The notes under the pieces: model-generated
What the model was told of the DNA's origin: nothing
Databases searched by the model: none
What the model saw: only the letters and a program-made list of their open reading frames with translations
Position numbers and translations under genes: made by a program
In this document: positions 44,996 through 55,383 of the stretch, in pieces
Layout of the letters: each line of letters starts with the position of its first letter
Numbering within the stretch: the first letter of the stretch is position 1
From: Laetiporus sulphureus 93-53
Taxonomy: Eukaryota > Basidiomycota > Agaricomycetes > Polyporales > Laetiporaceae
Reading direction: 5' to 3'
DNA length: 64,000 nt
Assembly: GCF_001632365.1 (NCBI RefSeq)
Contig: NW_024468517.1
Location: forward strand, 725,247 to 789,246

Positions 44996-47369
44996 ATGCC
45001 CGCCAAGCGAGACGTTATGACGACTCAGTCTGCCCAGTCACTGCCCTCCTTTGCCCAGGCGTTCAGCTCGCCCTCTCTACATCGAATCTCACAGTCCAGC
45101 AACGCACTGCCTCCGCTTCATCGTCTTGACGCGCAACACGATCGTGGGCGGCAGTCCCCTAACGAACGCGTCTCACCGCAGCACAACATGGAACTGCGCA
45201 GGAAACGATTGCACGCAGATATTGCTTCTCCTATTAGAGGACATGACGGATCGGATTCAGAGTGAGTTCGCTATAGACTCGGTGGTGCCCCTCTCTGACT
45301 CTGTCGCTGCCTATAGAGGGCGTCGATCTCCTCGCACGGCCCGCAGCGAAGAAGAAGCAGATCGTGACGCTGCGCCCACAACGACCAGCACGCAGCGCGC
45401 AGGGGCTCATGAGCAACAGCCAGGAGGCAGCCAGCCCGACCCTCCGCCGTCCCAGCCAGATACGCGGTCTTCCCCCCTGAAGAGGCGGCGCGTCACAATA
45501 AGCGGTACTTCTCATCCAATCAACACTAATGTCAAGACCACCGCATCCGAGAATATCAGCACTATCTCTCCTGTCGTCATGGGTCTCACCATACAGCGCG
45601 ATGACCCGAATGCGCTCGAACAGGTCCGTTCCATGCTGTCCGTCAAGCAGAAACAAAAGGAGCTCATCGAGCAGCGGCGGGGAAGCACCGCCTCGATCGT
45701 ATCTACCGCCCCTCCCACCGTGAACATTGTCAACGCATTGCTTCCTCCCGACGATCGGCAGATCACACCAAAGCTCACTGCTGCCCTACCGCGAGGAGGA
45801 CGCCGGAGTCCAAATGTCCCTCAGAACTCTCTAGATCGCCGTCGCTCTGTCATTCCTTCCTCCTCCACGGCGTCTCAGAACGCTTCAGGCCCATCCAACA
45901 CACGACATACGAGCCCTAATTCGTTTATCGCGAGCAGCCAGCCGCCGCTGCCGCCACCCCCTGCGCCAGGAGAGAATCCGCCCTTCGTACACAACACCAC
46001 CGCTGTCTCTGCGCATGCTCTGCCTGCACCGCCCATCAGCTTCGCTCACCGCCGCGCAGGGCGGCAGCTTGGCGGGGCGAAGGGTAAGCCTGCGGACATC
46101 GTGATCAGCCCCCTCGGGCCCCAATCAGAGAATCTGCAGCCTGTCATCCAGAGTGCTCCTCCTATTCCCCGCGCTGAACAGGCTCTGGGTGCGTCCGCAC
46201 GGTATCCCAGCATGGCGATCCCGAGCATACCGCAAATAAGCGGGAGCGCACCAAGGCATACGTCTGGCCGGGTGCCGCCTACGCCCACTAGGTTGAGCAA
46301 TATGCCGCGCACTGCGACGACGAGCCATTTCGCGCAGCCTTCTATTGGCGGCAGCTATAAACGGTCTCCTCAGAATGCATCTGTGCCTATTGCTTCGAGC
46401 CTCGTGCCGCCGACACCGACGGGTCTGAACCACCCTGCGTACTCTGGCGAGAAATCCGCCTTTCTCGAACCCTTCTCGATGTTCTACGACGCGCTGGTTG
46501 ATGCGAAATCTCTAAAGCACTGGCTGAACGAACAAGTGCAAAAGGCTCAGGCGCTGAATATTTCTCTACAACGACAACAGGAGCAACTGCATGATATCGT
46601 TGAGACGGCTGTCGAGAAGCGGACCGCAACGATGAGAGAGGACATCTACGTCCTCCACCGACGGATTGAAGAGTTGGAATACGCCTTTCGCAGAGCAGCT
46701 GCCCCTGCGCAGAGTTACAGCGCCGCCACGAGCACGCTAAGCGCAAAGGGCAAAGGCAAGGCCAACGGCGCGCCCGCGCATCCGATCCCACCGGATTCGT
46801 ACACCTTTCCGCCTGTCGACCCACACCTCCGACGTCTCGAGTCCATCAGGCGGGCGCCCTCGCCCATTGAATACGACGCGCGCAGCTTCCCCAACTCTGA
46901 AACAGCGTCCCCGGTGCCGTTCGATGTCGGGCGGCGCCTGTCTGTCTCCGCGATCCGCATGGATCCGCGCTCGCCCGTCGGCGCGCACGCAGAAGCGGTG
47001 TCAGCGCCACAGCGGAAGACGTTTGGAGTGCCGACGTCGGCGTCGCGCGATCTGCAGGGTCCTGCGTTCCCGCCGCCGCCCGCGGGTGGGTACGCGGGGA
47101 AGGACACACGCTCGCCGAAGGTAGTGCATTCGACGGCGGGCGCGTCGTCGTCTCGTAGCCATTTGCATCCGTCGGAGGAGGCGGGCGGCTCGAGAAAGCC
47201 GGCGGGCGGGAGAGCGCAGCCGGAGGTGGTGTGGTATCGAGAAGGCAAGGGTTCGCCGGCGTCCAGCGATGGGCGGTCCGAGGGCGCGGTGGGGACGCTG
47301 CGGAGAGAAGGTGCGGTCATGTCACCCTCGGGGAGCCGATCGCGTTCGCCTGTGGAGGACGACGCGTAG
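44996..47369 (+). CDS. unknown Ser/Pro-rich protein with coiled coil
   Basis: Two exons (44996-45261, 45317-47369) with a 55-nt intron give 2319 nt, 772 aa. The start MPAKRDVMTTQSAQSLPSFA lies directly after a pyrimidine-rich leader. The family is not recognised. Most of the chain is disordered, with Pro-rich runs (SQPPLPPPPAPGENPPFVHN), Arg/Ser clusters (SSPLKRRRVTISG, SPNVPQNSLDRRRSV) and many SP/TP sites. Two segments look ordered: DDPNALEQVRSMLSVKQKQK and, near residues 510-590, a helix FLEPFSMFYDALVDAKSLKH leading into a coiled coil (VEKRTATMREDIYVLHRRIE). The SP/TP sites suggest phosphorylation; KRRR may be a nuclear signal. A transcription-related regulator is only a guess. Confidence 0.75.
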
Positions 47370-48060
47370 GTGTGTGTGCGGTGGGTTGGAAAGAAGGTAT
47401 GAAAAGTGTTTGGCGTCGGCTTTCTTCACGAGCGGTATCGTGGACTCAGTCTTGGGCTTGGGCGTCGGTGGTGTACGTACAGTAAGTACCACGCGCTGGG
47501 TTGTTTCTTGGCGTCGTTTGGCTGCCGCGGTTTCGTTCGTTCGTTGTCGTCGTCTTCTTGTCGGCTTGCGTCTGTCGGTTTTGATCTCTCTCTCTCTCTT
47601 TCATCGTTTTGTATCGCATTCCAATGTATCAATACGTATCAATTGGCAAGGAAACCCTCTCTGTTCCGTTTCTTGTTAGACAGCGATCCTCAATATGCAT
47701 GGTATCCGTGAAATGAAACTCAGATATTGATGCAAGATTTGGATTTGCCTGTTTGTGCCGCACAGCCCGAGCACGGTCCTGCTTTCGACTTTGGTGGCTT
47801 AACACCGCCTGATCAATTAATGCAGACGCCCATAATGACCGACGAGCGGGCGGTGGCCCTCAGCCACATTAATCAATAATGACGCCAGGCTAGTCTAATC
47901 ATCCCTTCATCAAGCTCAAGCGTCGGATGGGGATTATTATAACAACTCTGCGTGTCCGTCTTTTGCTTTCTGTACGACTCGCGCATCAAGAGAAGTTGGC
48001 GGTACGATTCCTCGTCTGAGCGCAATAACGCGGGCATTGTCGCACCGCGGGCTGTCCACG
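47370..48060. other. intergenic, includes uncertain GST 5' end
   Basis: About 690 bp. A poly-CT run (CTCTCTCTCTCTTTC) sits at about 47588. The end of this stretch probably contains the missing start of the glutathione S-transferase gene. Nothing else recognised. Confidence 0.4.
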
Positions 48061-49109
48061 GCGCCGACGAGCAGGCCGTTCCTGCTGTACACCGCGCAGA
48101 CGCCGAACGGGCGCAAAGTCTCCAAATTGTTGGAGGAGCTCAAGGCCGTATATGGCATAGAGTACGAGTGAGTCCGCACCGCATCCATCTCACGCGTGGA
48201 CTCCAGGTGGGGTGAGGGGGGATGATTCATGAACATCCGGATGTCTCCCGCAGCGTGTACAAGATCGACATCTCTCAGGACATGCAGAAGGAGCCCTGGT
48301 TCATCGAGCTGAACCCGAACGGGCGCATACCCGTGCTCGTCGATCGGAAGCGTGGGGGCTTCGTCGTGTTCGAGACCGCGGCGATCTTGCTGTATCTTGA
48401 GCAGCACTATGATACGCAGCTCGAGTTTTCGTTCGACCCTGTGACGAGCCCGAATGATTATAGCGAGATGCTGCAGTGGATGTTCTTCGCGGTGGGTTTG
48501 GGAGTGAAGGCGGTGTAGGGTGTTGTGAGGCTGATAGCATGGCGGTATTGGGCCTATGCAAGGGCAAGGTAAGATCTTCTAGCATAAGCGCGAGATGCGC
48601 TTTGACTCAGCGCGTCTCCTAGCGAATCACTTTCTGCGATCCGCTCCTATAGACATCCCGTACGCCAAGAAGCGTAAGTGTAACTAAAGCTCTCCGCTAG
48701 ACACGACACTCATCGCAACCACAGGATACCTCGACGAGACAAAACGCCTGTACGGGGTGCTGAACATCCGTCTGGCCAATCGCGACTGGCTAGCAGGACC
48801 AGAGCGTGGCAAATACAGCATCGCGGATATGAACGCATTCCCTCGGTTCGTGATGCGATGGCTTGACGTAAATATTCATACGTGTTTACGTCCAGCGCAG
48901 GGTGAAAAACTACGGGTACTGCGGGATTGAGACCCTTGACGAGTGGCCACGCGTCAATTGCACTCGCACGATACCTTCTATTGGGGGAAGGGGATGCTAA
49001 TGGCTACTATATCGTCTAGGCGTGGATCGAGCGAACCGCAGAACGGCCTGCAGTTAGAACGGGAATGGCAGTCCCATCATCCTTGCTTCTTATTTCACAT
49101 CGTGGGTAA
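48061..49109 (+). CDS. glutathione S-transferase (URE2-like), 5' end unresolved
   Basis: Cytosolic GST fold, presumably conjugating glutathione for detoxification or redox work. The N-terminal thioredoxin-like domain reads [20 protein letters not shown], then [29 protein letters not shown] and [15 protein letters not shown] (the cis-Pro and glutathione-binding ES/ET-type motif). Introns at about 48170, 48492, 48570, 48675 and 48848-49018 lead to the C-terminal helical domain ([50 protein letters not shown]). [11 protein letters not shown] is typical of URE2p-like fungal GSTs. No ATG is found in the open frame before RPFLLYT, which stays open to about 47930, so the start is probably in an upstream exon that I cannot place. 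Confidence 0.8.
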
Positions 49110-51404
49110 CGGATGCAGGAGTTGGCCTTCCCATAGATGGCATTACATCCGACATGTGGAATATTAGAAGTGTTGCATACACTGAGATCATCATGGAGTG
49201 GTGTCCTCCAGCCACGCCGCAAACTCCGTTCCGACGTCCAAAACCACGCTAGAGAAGCCCACTCCACCATGCGGCCTCCACCCCTGAGTGGTTCCCAAAC
49301 ACGAGCAAGCGTTTACTATTTATTCTGCTACAAAGGTTTCACGTTTCGGTACATGATCGAACTGCGTAGAAGATGTCCCTGATCGAAGTGAAACGTCCAA
49401 GAACGCGGTCTACAGAGGGAATAGGTCCGATTGAGTGCATTGCCAAGTCGGATGTGCGCATTTACCGGCGGGTCCGCTGCACACGCCTCCGGGGTAACGA
49501 CGTCATGCGAACAGTGCAGCCTCCCCGTGTGGCGTCTCCGAGATGAGATACGCAATGATAACGCAGATGCCCCGGTGGAACGACATCCGTATAGAGGTCC
49601 CTAAGAGTCCATGTACATAATTCGAGAGAGCTGAAGCAGTATGATACACGTGAACGTCTCCGCGTACAGTGGCAAGCAAGTCGGGTACCCATGAGATCAT
49701 CACGATGGCCCGGAGTCTGACGACATCATACGTCATACGCGGACATCAGAAGCGCAGCGCAAAGACACACGTACCGGAATAAAACAGCGATGAATGGACG
49801 GCGAAGGGAACGGACGGAGAATGAATTAATCGTACAAGTAGTAGTTTCAGGCCGACGTCAAGCATCGTCGCTGTGTGCGGAACCGATTAGTAGGCGCAAA
49901 TTAGTGCTAAGAGGAAAGACGTCATCGTACCAAATTAGTGATCTTGTTGCCGTGTCCGCAATGTCTCGTGCGCCGCAGAAACGACAGCAGGCTGAGACTG
50001 AGACTGGCTTGCTGACGTTGTCACGCTCTCCACCCGGCTCGACATGTCCGTCCACAACTCCAGCGTGTATCGGTACATCTCCTCCGCATAACAAAAGAGC
50101 GCATGCTTGATGTCGGTTGGGTAGATCTCCTGGTCTGGCTTGTTCGACATCAGGAGGAACAGATCGAGGAGCGGGGCGGCGGGGGTAGTAGGGCGCGGGG
50201 CGGAGGATGACGGAAGAAAGAGAAAGGGGGAGAGTTTACCGTCTGAGATATGCGCGGCCATTTAAAGATATGGAGAGGATGTGGCCTCGGGGCATCGCCG
50301 CCTCTAGAACGGGACATTTGTTCGCATGCCGTGCTGCTCGTCGAAGCGCTGTGCGGGGATCGAGATGCCCAGTGACCTGTGCCGAGCGGTATCATGCCAG
50401 AGGAAATGCGAAGTATATTCGAAGCGAAAGCCAACAGCTGGGCTGGGCTTTGTACGTCATCGTGTGAGAGCACAATGAAACGCGATGCATCCGGTCGTGC
50501 TACGTTCCATGAAATCGGAGAGGCGGCGTCTGGATCCACTGAGGCTCAGCTTGAGCTTGAGCGCTGCGCGTGGTTGGCGTGGAATACGGTCATGACAACG
50601 CCAAACAGCGTGCTCCGCTGCTCGCCAAGCGACTGTCGCCTGCAGAGTCTGTGAAGACACTCCAGTGCCGGCGATTATGCAGACAGATGGCGACAGCATC
50701 GCGAGAGCAGTTGTCGAGCCAATTCTGTCCGCTATCGTACCCAGGGGCACGCGATGACATATGCAGCGAAGGTAGCCATGACACATAGAACCGTCGACTG
50801 GACCGTCTTTTGACTCTGGAAAGGCGAGAGCCTATTCCGGGGTTCGCCTGTGAGCCAGGGAGCCGTGCCGCTGTCATGTGGGAGGTCTCTAGGCCCTTCA
50901 GTTGACCATTGAAAGAATTGTAATTCAGTAGAACTGATGTCCTCACCGAGTGTTATAAACTATGGGCAGGCAGGCTAGGCCGCCGAGCACAGAAGTAGGG
51001 TCTAGGTAAATTTTGCGTCTTAGTGTCTGTATTCGTATAGGTCGACGATGCCAACATTCATGTAGCGAAGTAGAGAAGGCATACGTTATACGCCTGAGGG
51101 CGCCGAGAGCGCTCTCAGCTTCGAGCGCTCAATGACGACACTGCATGAGCGAACGGATCTCAAAAGAGTATTTCTTGTCCAACTTTACCGACTGCATGCA
51201 CGAAGGTGTGAATGAGAGCTGTGAGAACATGACAATTCGTTCGGGATTCAAGTTACTGTTGTGGAATTGAGCGAAGTTCAGGAAGAGCAATGTGCGGCGC
51301 TTATCATCCCTTTCGCTCTTTGCCGATTCGGCAAATGCCGTGAAGCGCCGGGCGCTATACCTTGCAAAGCTCGCTCGCATCTGACTATCCAGGCGCGGGC
51401 CAGC
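49110..51404. other. intergenic gap with one possible small gene
   Basis: 2.3 kb between GST and the mL58 gene. It contains the possible small minus-strand gene at 49935-50261 (entered separately). No RNA gene, repeat or transposon identified elsewhere. Confidence 0.4.
49935..50261 (-). CDS. possible small protein, 108 aa
   Basis: Starts MAAHISDGKLSPFLFLPSSS. The middle, YPTDIKHALFCYAEEMYRYT followed by LELWTDMSSRVES, looks like a real helical protein segment and uses GC-ending codons like the neighbouring genes. The part before it (PSSSAPRPTTPAAPLLD) could instead be an intron, because GACGGTAAAC offers a donor and the later ACAAG or CCAG an acceptor. I do not recognise the family. The C-terminus is Ser/Gln-rich and ends TRQQDH. 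A histone-fold-like or kinetochore/transcription small subunit is conceivable, but nothing in the sequence proves it. Confidence 0.4.
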   Translation of the reverse strand: MAAHISDGKLSPFLFLPSSSAPRPTTPAAPLLDLFLLMSNKPDQEIYPTDIKHALFCYAEEMYRYTLELWTDMSSRVESVTTSASQSQSQPAVVSAAHETLRTRQQDH

Positions 51405-51944
51405 ATGAAACTCAAACTACCAGGCAACCTCAATGTGTTCCCTAGAGCGCAAAAATACCTGCCCCGGAGGCCTCCATCTCGCTTTCCCGACCCGCTGGTC
51501 AACAATCCGAATGCAGCGTATCAACAGGTCGCGGAAGACGTGACCTTCATCCACCGCCCGCCGCCCACCATGCCCTCACCGCACTCCTTCACCACCGCAC
51601 CCGCGTCTCCGCTCCTGCGAAGCGCGTCCTCATCGGTGAACGGGCTCATGCCCCCCGCGCTCCAAAAGCCCCGCCCGGAGCAGCCAAAGGTGCTCTCGGA
51701 CGAGGAGCTCGCGAGGCTGAGGGAGCTGCGCAAGGCGGACCCGGGGCATTGGACGCGTAGGCGGCTCGCTAAGGAGTTTGGGTGCTCGCCGATGTTCGTG
51801 AAGCTTGTTGCGCCGCTGAGCAAGCAGGCTAGAAGGGCGGCGACGGAGAAGAGGGAGAGTGAGCATGATGAGGCAAGGAGTACGTGGGGACCGAGGAAGG
51901 CGCTCGTAAGAGACGCGAGGAGGAGACGCAGGGAGTTCTGGTAG
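51405..51944 (+). CDS. MRPL20: mitochondrial large ribosomal subunit protein mL58 (L20)
   Basis: Fungal mitoribosome large-subunit protein. The C-terminal block is diagnostic: LSDEELARLRELRKADPGHW, TRRRLAKEFGCSPMFVKLVA and PLSKQARR, ending in a basic tail RRRRREFW. The N-terminal part has KYLPRRPPSRFPDPLVNNP, also as in the family. The start at 51405 (MKLKLPGNLNVFPRAQ) is chosen because the 48 codons upstream, open to an ATG at 51261, do not look conserved. However, a CCAG acceptor-like site just before it could mean an upstream exon carrying the presequence. About 179 aa from this start, close to the usual length. Confidence 0.88.
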   Translation: MKLKLPGNLNVFPRAQKYLPRRPPSRFPDPLVNNPNAAYQQVAEDVTFIHRPPPTMPSPHSFTTAPASPLLRSASSSVNGLMPPALQKPRPEQPKVLSDEELARLRELRKADPGHWTRRRLAKEFGCSPMFVKLVAPLSKQARRAATEKRESEHDEARSTWGPRKALVRDARRRRREFW

Positions 51945-52782
51945 AGCGTGAGAGGATTGGCGGTACGACGGGCTCGGAAAATGCTGGCTTGGTGCGTGAT
52001 CATCTTTCGCCCCGCTGCATATGCTGAGCTGTTTATGAACGCGACAGATTGCCTACAAAAGCCGGCCTCAGTCTCACTTATCTCTCTACTGCCTCCTTCT
52101 ACCGACTTGCTGTGTCCCGGAAATGCACATTGCGTCCCATTGCACGGCGAGCTATCAGGCTCATCAGACTCAGAGCGGTTGTCCGCTTCATCATGGTAAA
52201 AAATCGGCCACTTGCGGATCGGATGCCTGATTCCATAAGCCTTGCTGTATTCAGTGTGTCCAGCAGAGTCTGGTTAGCTGCCTTCTCAAATGCATCCAGG
52301 AGCATGCCCCCTCCAGTCTCGAAGTGCATCAGTAAAATCAAGTGTTGCCAGCCACACAGTTTGTGAAATGCTCTGAGCTCAGTCGACTCATATGCGTGAC
52401 ACTGGCCTCCGCAGTGGCGGATATGTGACAATATAATGTTCCGGATTACATTGTCACATATCCTCCCTTTCAGCTCAGTGCAGCGTCCTGACAGTGATCC
52501 GCCTTCTCGCCCGTTGGCTCTTATACATTGTTAGCCGGAACTCGATGAAGCCACGTATTGATGAGAATGAAATACCATCACGTCTCGAGTCTGGTCATTC
52601 GCGCACAACCTTGAGCTTCAGCCAAAGGAGGCAACCGAATTGTGTCCTCTGCCTGCCAGATGCGATCAAAACTCCACGTGCGACTGATGGCGCGGGCGTT
52701 CAGTAGAGCATCCATAAATAGCAATACGGAGGCGCGCTTACATTCACTCTAACCTGCATATTTGCCTTTGGTCTCTCATATC
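51945..52782. other. intergenic with a hairpin-forming inverted repeat
   Basis: 838 bp between two plus-strand genes. The notable content is the inverted repeat at 52419-52463 (entered separately). No coding or RNA gene seen. Confidence 0.4.
52419..52463. repeat. 45-bp near-perfect inverted repeat
   Basis: GGATATGTGACAAT and its reverse complement ATTGTCACATATCC flank a short centre. The pairing extends to 19 bp with one A/G difference that would be a G-U pair in RNA, leaving a loop of about 7 bases. It is intergenic, about 320 bp upstream of SAS10, and not bordered by an obvious target duplication. Confidence 0.8.
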
Positions 52783-55103
52783 ATGCCTCGTCGACGTGAC
52801 GACAAGTCAAATGGAGCTCGTCGAAAGCTCCGCGGCGTTGATCCAAAGGAGAGCAAAATCGTTCGTTGGGAGAGGCCGGAAGACATACCGTTAGACGACG
52901 AGGACCAATGTACGTACGTCTGTTCTCTACGGAGGAATAGACACAGTGCTGAACGCGGGGTGTGACTCTTAGTCCATGCGTCCAAAGATAAGATTCTCCT
53001 TGATGGGGATAATTACGGCGAGATCGATGAAGGCGACGAAGACGAGGTGTTCGCGCTGAAGGGCATCCCGGACGACTCGGAGGATGAAGATGAGGACGAC
53101 GACGACGAAGAGAAAGCAGGTGAAGACGAGGGAGACGAAGACTCAGACGACCTTGAGGAACTGCAAGCGTTGCAGAAGAAGAGCAAAAAGGCTGAGGACA
53201 AAAAGGGGAAGAAGGGCAAAAAGGGCAAGGCAGCGCAGGCACCGCCATCCTCCGCATCGGACGAGGGATCAGAGGAGGAGGAAGGGTGGGGCAAGAACAA
53301 GTCTGCGTATTACTCGTCCAATGCGGCGCAGATCGAGTCGGACGATGAGGAGGCGAACGAGCTGGAGGAACAGGAGGCGAAGCGGCTGCAAACGAAGGCG
53401 AGGGAGGCTCTCGCGGATGAGGACTTTGGGCTGGGTGATTTGGTCGAGGGCGCTGCTGAGCAGGACGAGTACGTCCCCTTCTCCTAATAACTCCACTCTC
53501 TGCTCACAATTGCATCAGCGTGTTCATGGACGCGCCAGCTTCTGCCGTTCAGCCACTACCTCAGGACAAGCAGAGTCTTCTGCGTCATCTCGAGAAGACA
53601 AGCCCAGAGGCTTTGGCGTTAGCACGCGACTGGGACGATGTCGCACACAAGCTTGTGCAAACGCAGATCATAAATGCACAGTATGTCTCACAGCTGCGTG
53701 GTGTGTCACAAGCACTGACCGTGAAACTAGGATCCATGCCAAGACTGCCGATGCTCTCATTCTCGGTATGGCCCATTTGCACTACCGTACGTCGCCCAAG
53801 GGCTCATCTGTTGCAGTCAAGCTAATTTTACGCAGAGGCACTCATCACGTATTGCACTACACTGGCGTTCTACCTGCACCTACGGTCGCAGGAGAAGTAC
53901 GCACGACGACCGGAGCTTCTCCGCTCTCACCCTATTTTCCCTCGGCTGCTTACTCTCAAGCAATCTTTAACAACGCTCGAGGATCTCAATCTCGGTATCT
54001 CCTCGGATGATGAAGACGAAAGCCCCCCGGGTGAGAACGATCCCATGGTGGACGCCGAGCAGCGGTGGTTTTTTGAGAATAGCAAGGGTCTGGAGTTGGG
54101 TGAGCTCGAGGAGCTGCTCCAGCAGGCTGATTTCATGATGGCGGATGGGGACGGTGAGGACACGATGCCCAAAGCCAAGCCAAAACCCAAGAAAACAGTT
54201 ATTGAAGAACCACCGAAGAAGAGGCGCAAGACGGAGAAGAAGGCCAGCGCGGATCCCAAACCTACCGTTCCCGTCTTCGACCTCATCGAGCCCGATATGT
54301 CGCAATTCAAATCGACATCGTCCAAGAGCAGGCACGACTCTTCCTCTTCCGCGGACGTGTACGGTGAGGCGACCGCGCTGGACTCGGCCGACGCCGCGGA
54401 CAAGCAAGCACGCAAGAAGTCGCTGCGGTTCCACGCGGCCAGGATCGAGAGCACCAGCGCGCGCCGACATAGCGCGCGCTCCGCTGCGATGGGCGGCGAT
54501 GACGACATACCGTACCGCGAGCGCAAAAAGCAGAAGGAGGAACGGCTCCTGCGCGAGGCGGCGGCGAAACATCCCGGGCAGGGCGGCGATGACCTCGATG
54601 ACGTCGAGCCGGAGCCTCGGGCCACTCAAACTCAAAAGGAGAAGAAGAAGCGCGCGAGGGAGAGCGACGGCGAGTCTGGCAGCGATGAAGGAGGGGAGGA
54701 TGGCTATTATGAGCTGGTTCAGCGCGCGTCAAAGGAGCGGAAGGAGAAAAAGAAGGCGGAATACGAGGCTGCGAGGGCTGCGGCGAGGTAAGTGCATTCC
54801 GCGTTCACTCTAGTCACGATCCGTGCTCACTCATCATGGTGGCGTCGCAGGCCGGATATCGATGAGAGTGCAGCAGACGGTCCTCGTGCGCTCACCCGCG
54901 CTATTTTGAAAAACAAGGGCTTGACTCCCCATCGCGGGAAGAGCGTGCGGAACCCCCGTGTCAAGAAACGGCAGAGGTTTGAGAAGGCGAAAAAGAAAGT
55001 CGCGTCGCAGAAGGCTGTCTACAAGGGTGGCATCGGGGCCACTGGCGTATATGGGGGCGAAAAGTCCGGCATCACGCGTGTGGTCAAGAGTATTCGCCTG
55101 TAG
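52783..55103 (+). CDS. SAS10: SSU processome protein SAS10/UTP3
   Basis: Nucleolar U3 snoRNP-associated factor for 18S rRNA maturation; yeast SAS10 was also found as a disruptor of silencing. The start at 52783 gives MPRRRDDKSNGARRKLRG. A very acidic region (DDSEDEDEDDDDEEKAGEDE) precedes the Sas10/Utp3/C1D domain (LLRHLEKTSPEALALARDWD and, after introns, ALITYCTTLAFYLHLRSQEK). The C-terminal Sas10 signature is complete: ALTRAILKNKGLTPHRGKSV, NPRVKKRQRFEKAKKKVASQ and KAVYKGG, ending SGITRVVKSIRL. Introns lie at about 52912-52972, 53469-53517, 53683-53732, 53767-53834 and 54789-54850. It is convergent with the transcription factor at 55384. Confidence 0.95.
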
Positions 55104-55383
55104 AGTCAATCGCAACTGTTATTGTGACCGGATTTCTACCATACGCAATGGCATTGATCTTACATGATGTTCGATTGCCTTATCCTTTTATTAACCCAAA
55201 CCCGACTTTTAGTAACTACAGCAGTGACCAGAGCACTTAGTACAAGGGAAAGATGAGAGACTGCTACAAGTCTATGAGGAAGTCCGCAGCCAAGAGATCA
55301 AATAAGTCCATCTGAAAGCAGTTCGAGAGCACGCAGTCCTTCACAAGCCGTCCGTTCCGTCCATCCATTCATTTAGCCTACCA

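Noticed and set aside
53084..54010. 308-codon Arg-rich plus-strand frame
   Set aside because: It is a shifted-frame translation of the acidic SAS10 coding region and runs through SAS10 introns.
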